Below are positions 55,377-63,430 of a DNA stretch of 64,000 nucleotides, one piece after another (the first letter of the stretch is position 1; each line of letters starts with the position of its first letter). Both the position numbers and the translations under genes were made by a program. The stretch is from Cardiobacterium valvarum (GTDB lineage: Bacteria; Pseudomonadota; Gammaproteobacteria; Cardiobacteriales; Cardiobacteriaceae), in assembly GCF_900460955.1 (NCBI RefSeq), contig NZ_UFUW01000001.1:2044738-2108737 (forward strand), written 5' to 3'. The notes beneath the pieces are model-generated. The model worked only from the letters and a program-made list of their open reading frames with translations. It did no database searches and was not told the origin of the DNA.

Positions 55377-56522
55377 ATGCGCAAAACTCTCCTCACCCTC
55401 GCCCTGCTTACCGCCCCTTTCGCCACCGCACAGCAATCCGAGCCGCTGCCGCAGGAAACCCTCGACACCATCATCCAGAACCTTAAAAACGGGCGCAACA
55501 CCGCTGCTATGGTCGAATACATAGACAGCATCAACCGCGTCCCCTTCTCGGATGACATCTACGAAATCACTTACAAAGACAAAAACAACGAAATCCTCTA
55601 CGTCAGCAAAGACGGCAACTACATCTTCCAGGCCGACATCATCTCCGTGCCGGACGCGCTGAATATCACCCGCGAGCGTCGCGAAGTACTGGCCGCCGCT
55701 AAAGGCATCGCGAACGAAGACGATAAAAAAGGAAGCGCCGCGAAAAACCCGGACGACCCGCCGCCGAAAGCCGGCAAACAAAAAGGTGACGGCCAATTCG
55801 CCGCCCTGCCGGTCGCACTCGCGCAAAAAGAGAAAAAAGGCGACGGCAGCCGCCGCCTGTGGATTATCACCGCGCCCGACTGCGACATGTGCAAAACGCT
55901 GGAAGAACAGCTCGGCAGCATCAGCGACGTCACCCTCTACCGCTATCTCTACACCACAAGCGACGCCGCCCGCCAGCGCGCGCTGGCCATCAACTGCCAC
56001 CATAATCCGCCGGAAGCGCTGCGTGATCATCTGCTCTACGGCCTGCACAGTGAAGAAGCGCCGAAAGAAGACTGCGCCGCGCGCGAAGGCGAGAAACTCA
56101 AACAAATCAAAGAAGAGACAGGAGAGGCCGACCGCGCCGAACTGCCTGTACTCACCTTCCCGGACGGCTACGAAACGCGTGTCCTCGCCGCTACCAGCGA
56201 AGAACTTGATAGCTGGATCACCATGCACCAACCTGCAAAAAGCGACGATAAACCCGCCGAGGCCGAACCTGTAATAAACGCAGACGGCAGCACGACAGCC
56301 GCTACCGACAATTCTGCTCCTGCAAGCGGCGAAGACAGCGACCCGACCCCGACCGATATTCAGCCCGCTGCTGAAGACCGCGAACCTGCCGCAGATGCCG
56401 CTCCCGCTACCGACCAGCCCGTCAATGCCCACGCCCAACCCGCTCCGGATGGCGCCTCTGCCGCTAATCCGAACGGTGGCCGCGTCAAGATTGATGCCCC
56501 GCCCATCCGCCCGCGTCCGTAA
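55377..56522 (+). CDS. DsbC-like periplasmic disulfide isomerase with acidic C-terminal tail
   Basis: A 381-residue secreted protein (signal peptide MRKTLLTLALLTAPFATA). The N-terminal half resembles the DsbC dimerisation domain (YEITYKDKNNEILYVSKDGNYIFQAD, cited by EILYVSKDGNYIF). A charged linker (about 105-150) precedes a thioredoxin-like domain with WIITAPDCDMCKTLEEQL, active-site C169-D-M-C172, whereas E. coli DsbC has CGYC. A second Cys pair (AINCHHNPPEAL and APKEDCAAREG) lies where DsbC has its structural disulfide, and ELPVLTFPDG fits the cis-Pro loop. The last 95 residues or so are Ala/Pro/Asp/Glu-rich and probably disordered. Role: likely thiol-disulfide exchange. The unusual CxxC dipeptide would change the redox potential. 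Confidence 0.7.
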   Translation: MRKTLLTLALLTAPFATAQQSEPLPQETLDTIIQNLKNGRNTAAMVEYIDSINRVPFSDDIYEITYKDKNNEILYVSKDGNYIFQADIISVPDALNITRERREVLAAAKGIANEDDKKGSAAKNPDDPPPKAGKQKGDGQFAALPVALAQKEKKGDGSRRLWIITAPDCDMCKTLEEQLGSISDVTLYRYLYTTSDAARQRALAINCHHNPPEALRDHLLYGLHSEEAPKEDCAAREGEKLKQIKEETGEADRAELPVLTFPDGYETRVLAATSEELDSWITMHQPAKSDDKPAEAEPVINADGSTTAATDNSAPASGEDSDPTPTDIQPAAEDREPAADAAPATDQPVNAHAQPAPDGASAANPNGGRVKIDAPPIRPRP

Positions 56523-56551
56523 AGGACGCGATTGACTGTCAGCAAAAACAA

Positions 56552-56586
56552 AACCCTTCCCTGCTTGCAGAGGAAGGGTTTTTTTA
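56552..56586 (+). terminator. Terminator of the DsbC-like gene
   Basis: AAACCCTTCC pairs perfectly with GGAAGGGTTT around an 11-base loop, followed by T residues, 29 bases after the stop. Confidence 0.92.
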
Positions 56587-56625
56587 TACCGGTTTTGTCG
56601 TGTACAAAGGAAGAAGAGTCCATAA

Positions 56626-56651
56626 AAAACCCCGCCAGGGCGGGGTTTTTA
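56626..56651 (-). terminator. Terminator of the topA-marR operon
   Basis: AAAAACCCCGCC pairs with GGCGGGGTTTTT around a 2-base loop; on the minus strand it ends in a T-run, just after the marR stop. Confidence 0.92.
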
Positions 56652-56656
56652 GGGAT

Positions 56657-57106
56657 TCAAGCGGTAGCCATGTTTTCCCGCATGCGGCTAAGGTAGTCGC
56701 GCAGGAGTTCGCGTTCGCCTTCGTTGAAATTTTTGAGCGCCGCTTCTTTGGCCTCGACCGCGATTTCGTGCATGCGGTTCATCAGCGGCTGACTTTTTTC
56801 GGTGAGGAAGATGAGGTTGGTGCGGCGGTCTTGCGGATCCTGACGGCGGTCAAGCAGGCCGTCTTTTTCAAGTTTGTCAATTTGCCGCGTCAGCGTCATC
56901 GGCGCAAGATCCATGTATTCGGCCAATTTGGTCTGGCTGACACCTTCGTAGCGCGAGAGGTAGGTGAGCAGGGTCCATTGGGTTCGGGTGATACCGTAGT
57001 TGCGCACCCGCCGGTCGTAGTAACGGTTCATCAGGCGCGTGGTGTCGTGCATCAGGAAGCCGAAGCCGTGACGCAAGTCATCCAGGCTGTGCTGTTCTTC
57101 TATCAT
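56657..57106 (-). CDS. MarR family transcriptional regulator
   Basis: A 149-residue winged-helix regulator. The DNA-binding helix-turn-helix lies around VSQTKLAEYMDLAPMTLTRQIDKLEKDGLL, followed by the wing with RRQDPQDRRTNLIFLTEKS and the dimerisation helices at both ends. The ATG overlaps the topA stop by 4 bases (minus-strand ATGA), so it is translated from the topA message. Ligand and target unknown. MarR proteins usually sit beside the gene they control, so autoregulation of the topA operon is a possibility without direct evidence. Confidence 0.88.
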   Translation of the reverse strand: MIEEQHSLDDLRHGFGFLMHDTTRLMNRYYDRRVRNYGITRTQWTLLTYLSRYEGVSQTKLAEYMDLAPMTLTRQIDKLEKDGLLDRRQDPQDRRTNLIFLTEKSQPLMNRMHEIAVEAKEAALKNFNEGERELLRDYLSRMRENMATA

Positions 57107-59478
57107 GTTTTGGTCTCTTTCTTTTTCGCGGTCGCTTTGCTGCGGCTGTTTTTCCCTGTCGTACTGCCGTCTTTCTTCGCAGTTTTGCCAGCCGTCGCCT
57201 TGTTGGTTGTCCCCCGCTTCGCTTTGCGCTCCTTGGCTTTTTCAAGCAGTTCGAGCGCAGCTTCCAGTTCGAGGGTCGCGGGTTCTATCGTTTTTGGGAT
57301 AGATGCGTTAATACTACCATTTGTTACATATGGACCAAAGCGACCATTTAGTATTTGTAATATCTCGTCGCCATTTTTTATCTCTTTTATGTATTTTTGG
57401 TTATCGGCTTCTTTTTTGGCGGCAACGAGTTCGAGGGCGCGTTCGAGGGTGACGGTGAGCGGATCTTCGTCCTTGGGCAGGGAAACGTAGCGTTTGCCGT
57501 AGCGGATGTAGGGGCCATAGCGGCCGATATTGGCGACGAGTTCGCCGTCTTCTTCGCTCATGCCGATGACGCGCGGCAGTTTGAAGAGTTCGAGCGCTTC
57601 TTCCAGGGTGATGGTGTCCATGCTGCGCTCGGGCGGAATACTCGCAAACTGGGGTTTTTCTTCGTCGTCTTTGCTGCCGATTTGCACGAAGGGTCCAAAG
57701 CGGCCGAAGCGGGCGGTCACAGGCTTGCCGCTTTTCGGGTCGGTGCCGAGTTCGCGCGCCTGCATGACTTCTTCGCGCGAGATGTCTTTTTTCTCGTCAA
57801 GACGTTCGGAGAAAGCGCCCCAAAAGTCGCCAAGCAGCGGTTTCCATTGGCGTTCGCCGCGCGAGACGGCATCGAGGTCGTCTTCGAGGCGGGCAGTAAA
57901 GTCGTAGTCCACGTAGCGCTCAAAGTGTTTGGTGAGGAAGTCGTTGACGACTTTGCCGATAGTGGTCGGAATGAAACGGCGGTTTTCCTGTTCGACGTAT
58001 TCGCGCTCTTGCAGGGTGCCGATGATGCTGGCGTAGGTAGAAGGGCGACCGATACCGTTAGCTTCGAGTTCTTTGATGAGAGCGGCTTCGGAGTAGCGCG
58101 GCGGTGGTTGGGTGAAGTGCTGGCTGCCGGTGATGTCATGCAGCTGGATGCGGTCGCCGTTTTTCATCGGCGGCAGCAGGCGGTTGTCATCGTCTTCGTT
58201 ATCTTCGCGTTCTTCCTGGTACACGCTCATGTATCCGGGGAATTTAACGGTGCTGCCGCTGGCACGAAATTGGTGTTTTTCGCTGCCGGCGTAGAGGTCG
58301 GCGCTGATGTTTTCGAGGATGGCAGAGGCCATTTGCGAGGCGACGGCGCGTTTTCTGATGAGTTCGTAGAGTTTGTATTCGTCACCGCTGAGACCAAGCG
58401 AGGCGCCGTCCCGGCCGCAGTCGGTGGGGCGGATGGCTTCGTGCGCTTCCTGCGCGTTCTTGGATTTGGTTTTGTAGTGACGGGGTTTGTCCGGCAGGTA
58501 ATTCGCACCGTATTGTTGGGCGACCCAGTCACGAATGGCGGCGATGGCTTCTTGGGCAAGGTTGACGGAGTCGGTCCGCATGTAGGTGATGTGGCCTTCT
58601 TCGTAAAGACGCTGCGCGACGCGCATGGTTTTTTGCGCACCGAAATAGAGTTTGCTCGCCGCCGCCTGCTGCATGGTGGAGGTAGTAAAGGGCGGCGCGG
58701 GGTTGCGCTTGCTGTCTTTTTTGTTGATGTCGGCGACAAGCAGGCTGCCTTGGGCGGCAGCTTTCAGGGCATCGATGGCGGTTTCGGTATCGGCAGCGTT
58801 GGTGAAACTGAATTTTTTGGTTTTTTCGCCGTTGTAAACGGTGAGTTTGCCGGGGAAGGCCTGACCTGCGTGGCTGAGGGCGGCGGCGATATCCCAGTAT
58901 TCTTCGCTGTTGAAGGCTTCAATTTCCCGCTCGCGTTCGACGATCATGCGCAGGGCGGGCGATTGGACGCGACCGGCGGAGAGTCCGGGGCGGACTTTGC
59001 GCCACAGCAGCGGTGAGAGGTTGAAACCGACGAGGTAATCCAGCGCCCGCCGCGCTTGTTGGGCGTTGACGAGGTCCATTTCAAGATGGCGCGGGTTGGC
59101 AACGGCCTGCTGGATAGCGTTTTTGGTGATCTCGTGAAAGGCGACGCGATAGAGGTTTTTGTCGCGCAGGGCGCCACGTTCGTGCAGGATTTCTTTAAGA
59201 TGCCAGGAGATGGCCTCGCCTTCGCGGTCGGGGTCAGTCGCGAGGTAGATGTTTTCGGCGCTTTTGGCCGCTTTGGTGATTTCGTTAACGTGGCGGGCGT
59301 TGCGCTCGATGATTTCGTAGTGCATGGCGAAATCGTCGCCGGTATCAACTGCGCCGTTTTTCGGGATAAGGTCGCGCACGTGGCCGTAAGAGGCCATGAC
59401 GGCGTAGTCCTTGCCGAGGTATTTGTGCAAGGTTTTGGCTTTCGCCGGGGATTCGACGATGAGAAGATTTTTGCTCAT
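57103..59478 (-). CDS. topA: DNA topoisomerase I
   Basis: Type IA topoisomerase of 791 residues that relaxes negative supercoils, opposing gyrase. TOPRIM: LIVESPAKAKTLHKYLG near the start and TDPDREGEAISWHL. The catalytic Tyr lies in GHITYMRTDSVNLAQEAI. The C-terminus has three topoisomerase C-terminal repeats (each with GRxGPYV/I and ASIP-like sequence) and ends in a very basic Lys/Thr/Ala tail, instead of the Zn ribbons of E. coli TopA. One stretch near 57300-57414 is strikingly AT-rich compared with the rest of the gene. It overlaps marR at the 3' end. Confidence 0.94.
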   Translation of the reverse strand: MSKNLLIVESPAKAKTLHKYLGKDYAVMASYGHVRDLIPKNGAVDTGDDFAMHYEIIERNARHVNEITKAAKSAENIYLATDPDREGEAISWHLKEILHERGALRDKNLYRVAFHEITKNAIQQAVANPRHLEMDLVNAQQARRALDYLVGFNLSPLLWRKVRPGLSAGRVQSPALRMIVEREREIEAFNSEEYWDIAAALSHAGQAFPGKLTVYNGEKTKKFSFTNAADTETAIDALKAAAQGSLLVADINKKDSKRNPAPPFTTSTMQQAAASKLYFGAQKTMRVAQRLYEEGHITYMRTDSVNLAQEAIAAIRDWVAQQYGANYLPDKPRHYKTKSKNAQEAHEAIRPTDCGRDGASLGLSGDEYKLYELIRKRAVASQMASAILENISADLYAGSEKHQFRASGSTVKFPGYMSVYQEEREDNEDDDNRLLPPMKNGDRIQLHDITGSQHFTQPPPRYSEAALIKELEANGIGRPSTYASIIGTLQEREYVEQENRRFIPTTIGKVVNDFLTKHFERYVDYDFTARLEDDLDAVSRGERQWKPLLGDFWGAFSERLDEKKDISREEVMQARELGTDPKSGKPVTARFGRFGPFVQIGSKDDEEKPQFASIPPERSMDTITLEEALELFKLPRVIGMSEEDGELVANIGRYGPYIRYGKRYVSLPKDEDPLTVTLERALELVAAKKEADNQKYIKEIKNGDEILQILNGRFGPYVTNGSINASIPKTIEPATLELEAALELLEKAKERKAKRGTTNKATAGKTAKKDGSTTGKNSRSKATAKKKETKT

Positions 59479-59501
59479 GGGATACTTTCGCTTTTGCGGT
59501 T

Positions 59502-60623
59502 TCAGGTGACGCGCTGGAACATGCCGCCTGGCAGCGCAGCGACGCGCCCGTCCAGCTCAAGTATTATCAGCATGGCCGAAATTTCCGCACTCGTCAATTC
59601 CAGGCGCGGCACGAGGTCATCCACGCGGCAGGGGTCGTATCCCATCGCTTGCAGCAGGCGTTCTTCGGGACTGTCGGCGGCTACTACGGTAGCCTCTGGA
59701 GCGCTTTCCGATTGTTTTTGTTGCAGTTCCAGGTTGGCGCGAGCAAGTGGATAGAGTTCTTCCAGCACATCTTGAGCGGTTTCGATAAGTTTGGCGCCTT
59801 CGCGGATGAGGCGGTGGCAGCCTTTGACCAGCGGGTTGTGGATGGAACCGGGGATAGCGAAGACTTCCCGCCCCTGTTCGGCGGCAAGACGGGCGGTGAT
59901 GAGCGAACCGCTTTGCGCCGAGGCTTCGACAACGAGGACACCGAGCGAAAGGCCACTGATGATACGGTTGCGGCGCGGAAAGTTGCCGGCGCGCACGCCG
60001 GTGCCAATAGGATATTCGGAGACGATAGCGCCATGCGCGGCGATACGGTGGGCAAGGTTACGATGGCGGGCGGGATAGACACGGTCGAGGCCGGTGCCAA
60101 CCACGGCGATGGTATTGCCGCCGCTAAGTGCACCTTCGTGCGCAGCACCGTCGATACCGAGAGCGAGGCCGCTGGTGACGGTCAATCCCGCTTGTGCAAA
60201 GGCTTCGGCGAAGGCGTGGCAGGTGCGCAAAGCGGGTTCGCTGGCGTTGCGACTGCCGACGATGGCAATTTGTGCAGTGGTGAGCAATGCCGGGTTGCCC
60301 TGCACGAAAAGTAGCGGCGGCGGGTCGGGGATTTCGCGCAAAAGTGGTGGGTAGGCAGGATCATCATAAGGAATGATATGACGCGAGCCGTTACCAGCGG
60401 CCAGCCAGTCCATATCGGCACTCGCCGCTGCATCATGTCCGGCTGCCTGCCAGGCGCTGATTTGTTCTGCACGGTATTGCGGCAGGCGTTGGCGGATTTC
60501 TGCTGTCGGCGCATGAAAAAACGCTTCCGGCGAGCCAAAAGCTTCCAGAAGCGTTTGATAGGTCTTGCTGCCGACGCCCGGCGCGCGCAGGAGCGCACAC
60601 CAAGCGCGTAGGTTCGCCGTCAT
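59502..60623 (-). CDS. dprA: DNA processing protein DprA (Smf)
   Basis: Single-strand DNA-binding recombination mediator of natural transformation (373 residues), which loads RecA on incoming DNA. The Rossmann-like domain contains VGSRNAS, SGLALGIDGAAHEGALSG, VVGTGLDRVYPARH and FPRRNRIISGLSLGVLVVEA. The C-terminal winged-helix domain (about 310-373) is present. The gene ends 23 bases before topA and its start overlaps the LysM gene (TGATG). The LysM-dprA-topA order is common in gammaproteobacteria. Confidence 0.93.
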   Translation of the reverse strand: MTANLRAWCALLRAPGVGSKTYQTLLEAFGSPEAFFHAPTAEIRQRLPQYRAEQISAWQAAGHDAAASADMDWLAAGNGSRHIIPYDDPAYPPLLREIPDPPPLLFVQGNPALLTTAQIAIVGSRNASEPALRTCHAFAEAFAQAGLTVTSGLALGIDGAAHEGALSGGNTIAVVGTGLDRVYPARHRNLAHRIAAHGAIVSEYPIGTGVRAGNFPRRNRIISGLSLGVLVVEASAQSGSLITARLAAEQGREVFAIPGSIHNPLVKGCHRLIREGAKLIETAQDVLEELYPLARANLELQQKQSESAPEATVVAADSPEERLLQAMGYDPCRVDDLVPRLELTSAEISAMLIILELDGRVAALPGGMFQRVT

Positions 60624-61801
60624 CAGGGATGAACAAGCGTGTCGGTTTCGTAGATGCTTTGGCTGGAATCAAGCACGAAGCCGATACTGACGTCGTCGTA
60701 CACACGGATAATCATCAGATAGCCGATGTCTTTACCCGGCACTTGTACCGGCTGGCCTTTCATCACACGACCCGGACCTTCGCGGACAATCTTCCAGATA
60801 TCGCCTACTTGCGCGCCGTTATCACGACCGAAGCTGGTGATGACCGTATCGAATTCCTTGATGGTCGGATAAATATTCGAGCTGCGGACAATGTAACCGC
60901 GCGAGCATTGTCCGGTCGGCATTTTCGGGAAGTAGTTGGCAGGTTCTTCGTGGGCATTGATCGGCAGGATGACATCTTCTTCCTGCATCGGCTCAACAGC
61001 CTCAAGGATATGCAGCTTGGTCAGGTCGGTTGCCACGTCGTAACCGGTAACGGCGACATCACCGATATGGCGCATTTCATAGCCAACAACTTGACCTTTC
61101 TTGCCATCCTTGAGAATCGGGGCACCCACGACACGGAAGACTCCGAATTCCTGATCCTGCTGGGGATTGTTTATACCTCTCGCATAAATTTCCTGCTGCT
61201 CGGTGAGAGTCAGGTAATCGCCGGCATCGCCGAGGATGAACGGCAGATTCTGGATTTCGTTTGATCTCAGGATGCGTGTCTTCAAGGCGTGAGCCTGTAC
61301 CACATCGGCAGCGATGGAAACCGGACGTGAACCGAAATTATCGACGCGCATATGCGGTGAGTAGCGGACAATCGGCAGGCCGTCACGCGTTCTGCGGCCA
61401 GTATCCACTCCGTGATATTCCTGGTTCGCTTCAACAATCGTGACGCGTTTCGAGCCATTGATGGAGACTACGCTCAACACATCGCCCGGATAAATCATGT
61501 GCGGGTTTTTCACCTGTGGATTGTCATACCAAATATTGGTCCAGTACCACGGCAGGACGAGGAAACGCTTGGAAATACCCCACAGCGTGTCGCCTTTCTT
61601 GACCACATAACGCATCGGCACTTCCGATTCCTGACGGAAAGCCTCATCCGTATTGGCAAGGATCTTCGGAAAACTGCCGTCGTTGAGGCACAGTTCCGTC
61701 GGACGCTCCTGCCGGTTCTGGAACGGATCGCGCGCGGAAGAGCAACCGGCGATGACGACGGCGAGGGCAAGGCCCAATCCTGTAATATGGGTTTTCAACA
61801 C
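60623..61801 (-). CDS. LysM domain lipoprotein
   Basis: A 392-residue lipoprotein that starts at GTG 61801 with AGGAG upstream. The lipobox VVIAGC lies at about residues 17-22. The LysM domain, which binds peptidoglycan, is MRYVVKKGDTLWGISKRF to IYPGDVLSV. A long conserved region without assigned function follows. This protein family is generally encoded next to dprA in gammaproteobacteria. The upstream in-frame ATG at 61894 would prevent a proper signal peptide and overlaps the def promoter. Confidence 0.85.
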   Translation of the reverse strand: MLKTHITGLGLALAVVIAGCSSARDPFQNRQERPTELCLNDGSFPKILANTDEAFRQESEVPMRYVVKKGDTLWGISKRFLVLPWYWTNIWYDNPQVKNPHMIYPGDVLSVVSINGSKRVTIVEANQEYHGVDTGRRTRDGLPIVRYSPHMRVDNFGSRPVSIAADVVQAHALKTRILRSNEIQNLPFILGDAGDYLTLTEQQEIYARGINNPQQDQEFGVFRVVGAPILKDGKKGQVVGYEMRHIGDVAVTGYDVATDLTKLHILEAVEPMQEEDVILPINAHEEPANYFPKMPTGQCSRGYIVRSSNIYPTIKEFDTVITSFGRDNGAQVGDIWKIVREGPGRVMKGQPVQVPGKDIGYLMIIRVYDDVSIGFVLDSSQSIYETDTLVHP

Positions 61802-61860
61802 AATAAATACTCCTATCTGAACACATCGGTTTCCATTACACCCGCGAGGGGCCGTTCCCG

Positions 61861-61866
61861 TATAAT
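61861..61866 (+). promoter_or_regulatory. -10 box of the def-fmt-rsmB operon
   Basis: A perfect TATAAT, 70 bases before the def ATG. No good -35 at 17 bases; TTACAC at 19 bases is the nearest. The same bases read TATTAT on the other strand and may serve the divergent LysM gene. Confidence 0.45.
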
Positions 61867-61936
61867 AGCCTTTTCGTAACCATTTTCCTACCAAAATTTC
61901 ATATTTCGGTAAAAAAATATCAAGAGAAGCTGCACA

Positions 61937-62485
61937 ATGTCTTTACTTGACATCCTCATTCACCCCGACCAGCGCCTGCGCCAGACCGCCGAACCTGTCA
62001 CTGCCTTTGATAACCGCCTGAAAACCATCACCGACAACATGTTTGCCACCATGTACGAAGCGCACGGCATCGGCCTCGCGGCAACACAAGTCAACATCCA
62101 CCGCCGCATCATTGTCATGGACGTCCCCGAAAAGCGCGAAGAAGACGAAAGTAACGACATCCCGCCGGAAACCCCTGTGCCGCACACAAGGCTCATCCTC
62201 ATCAATCCCGAAATCATCAGCCACAGCGCAGAAACCGCCGTCTGGCAAGAAGGTTGCCTGTCGCTGCCCGGCCAGTTTGCCGACGTCAAACGTCCGAAAA
62301 CCATCCGCTATGCCTACTACGACCTCGGCGGCGCACGTTGCGAAGCCGAAGCGGAAGGCCTGCTTGGCGTCTGCATCCAGCACGAAATCGACCACCTGAA
62401 CGGCGTCCTCTTCATTGACCACCTTTCCCGCTTGAAGCGCGAACGCATCGAAAAAAAACTCGCCAAAAGCCAGGCTCATAAATAA
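61937..62485 (+). CDS. def: Peptide deformylase
   Basis: Fe/Zn enzyme of 182 residues that removes the formyl group from nascent proteins. The three motifs are present: [18 protein letters not shown] and QHEIDHLNG (metal ligands Cys, His, His and catalytic Glu). An extra acidic loop of about 17 residues ([18 protein letters not shown]) lies between motifs 1 and 2, compared with E. coli. Divergent from the LysM gene; 9 bases before fmt. Confidence 0.94.
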   Translation: MSLLDILIHPDQRLRQTAEPVTAFDNRLKTITDNMFATMYEAHGIGLAATQVNIHRRIIVMDVPEKREEDESNDIPPETPVPHTRLILINPEIISHSAETAVWQEGCLSLPGQFADVKRPKTIRYAYYDLGGARCEAEAEGLLGVCIQHEIDHLNGVLFIDHLSRLKRERIEKKLAKSQAHK

Positions 62486-62494
62486 TCAAGACAC

Positions 62495-63430
62495 ATGAAC
62501 AGTCCCCGCCTCTGGTTCGCCGGCACCCCCGCCTTCGCCGCGCATAGCCTACAAGCCCTCATTGACGCCGGATATACCATTGACGGCGTCCTCACCCAGC
62601 CTGACCGCCCGGCCGGACGCGGCCGCAAACTCACCGCCAGCGCCGTCAAACAAACCGCTACCGCGCACCACATCCCTGTCGCCCAGCCGGAAAAACTGCA
62701 CGCCGACGTGCCGCCCTTTCCCGAACTACCGTACCCTGACCTTATCATCGTCGCTGCCTACGGCCTGCTGCTGCCGCCGTGGTTCCTCGCCTACCCACGC
62801 CTTGGCTGCATCAACATCCACGCCTCGCTGCTACCGCGCTGGCGGGGGGCTGCGCCCATCCAGCGCGCTATCGAAGCGGGCGACAGAGAAACCGGCATCG
62901 GCATCATGCAAATGGACGAAGGCCTTGACACTGGTGCCGTCTGGCAAGAAAGCCGCCTCACCATCGCTCCGGACGACACCGCCGCCACCCTGCATGACCG
63001 CCTCATGCAGCTTGGCGCTGACACCCTCTTGCGCACCCTGCCCGACATCCTTGCGCAAACCCGCGTTCCTACGCCGCAAGCTACAGAGGGCGTTACCTAC
63101 GCACACAAACTGAGCAAAACCGAAGCCCACCTCAACTGGCAACAACCCATCGCCACCCTGGCGCGCAAAATCCGCGCCTACAACCCCGTTCCCATCGCCT
63201 ACACAAACCTGGATGGCGAACCCCTGCGCCTCTACGACGCTCACATCCACAGTACCACCCCGCCTGCCGCCGCGCCCGGCACCATCATCGCCCACCACGA
63301 ACACGGCCTCGATATCGCCTGCACTGACGGCACCCTGCGCGCTACCCGCCTGCAACAACCCGGCAAACCCGTCACTGGCGCCGCTGCCCTGCGCCACGGC
63401 CGCAACCTCAGCGGAAAGACACTCACATGA
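62495..63430 (+). CDS. fmt: Methionyl-tRNA formyltransferase
   Basis: A 311-residue enzyme that formylates initiator Met-tRNA. The catalytic domain begins RLWFAGTPAFAAHSLQAL and has the folate/active-site block INIHASLLPRWRGAAPIQRA and the GLDTGAV segment. The C-terminal tRNA-binding domain starts near residue 205. Overlaps rsmB by 4 bases (ATGA). It completes the formylation pathway with def and the initiator tRNA found elsewhere in the window. Confidence 0.95.
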   Translation: MNSPRLWFAGTPAFAAHSLQALIDAGYTIDGVLTQPDRPAGRGRKLTASAVKQTATAHHIPVAQPEKLHADVPPFPELPYPDLIIVAAYGLLLPPWFLAYPRLGCINIHASLLPRWRGAAPIQRAIEAGDRETGIGIMQMDEGLDTGAVWQESRLTIAPDDTAATLHDRLMQLGADTLLRTLPDILAQTRVPTPQATEGVTYAHKLSKTEAHLNWQQPIATLARKIRAYNPVPIAYTNLDGEPLRLYDAHIHSTTPPAAAPGTIIAHHEHGLDIACTDGTLRATRLQQPGKPVTGAAALRHGRNLSGKTLT

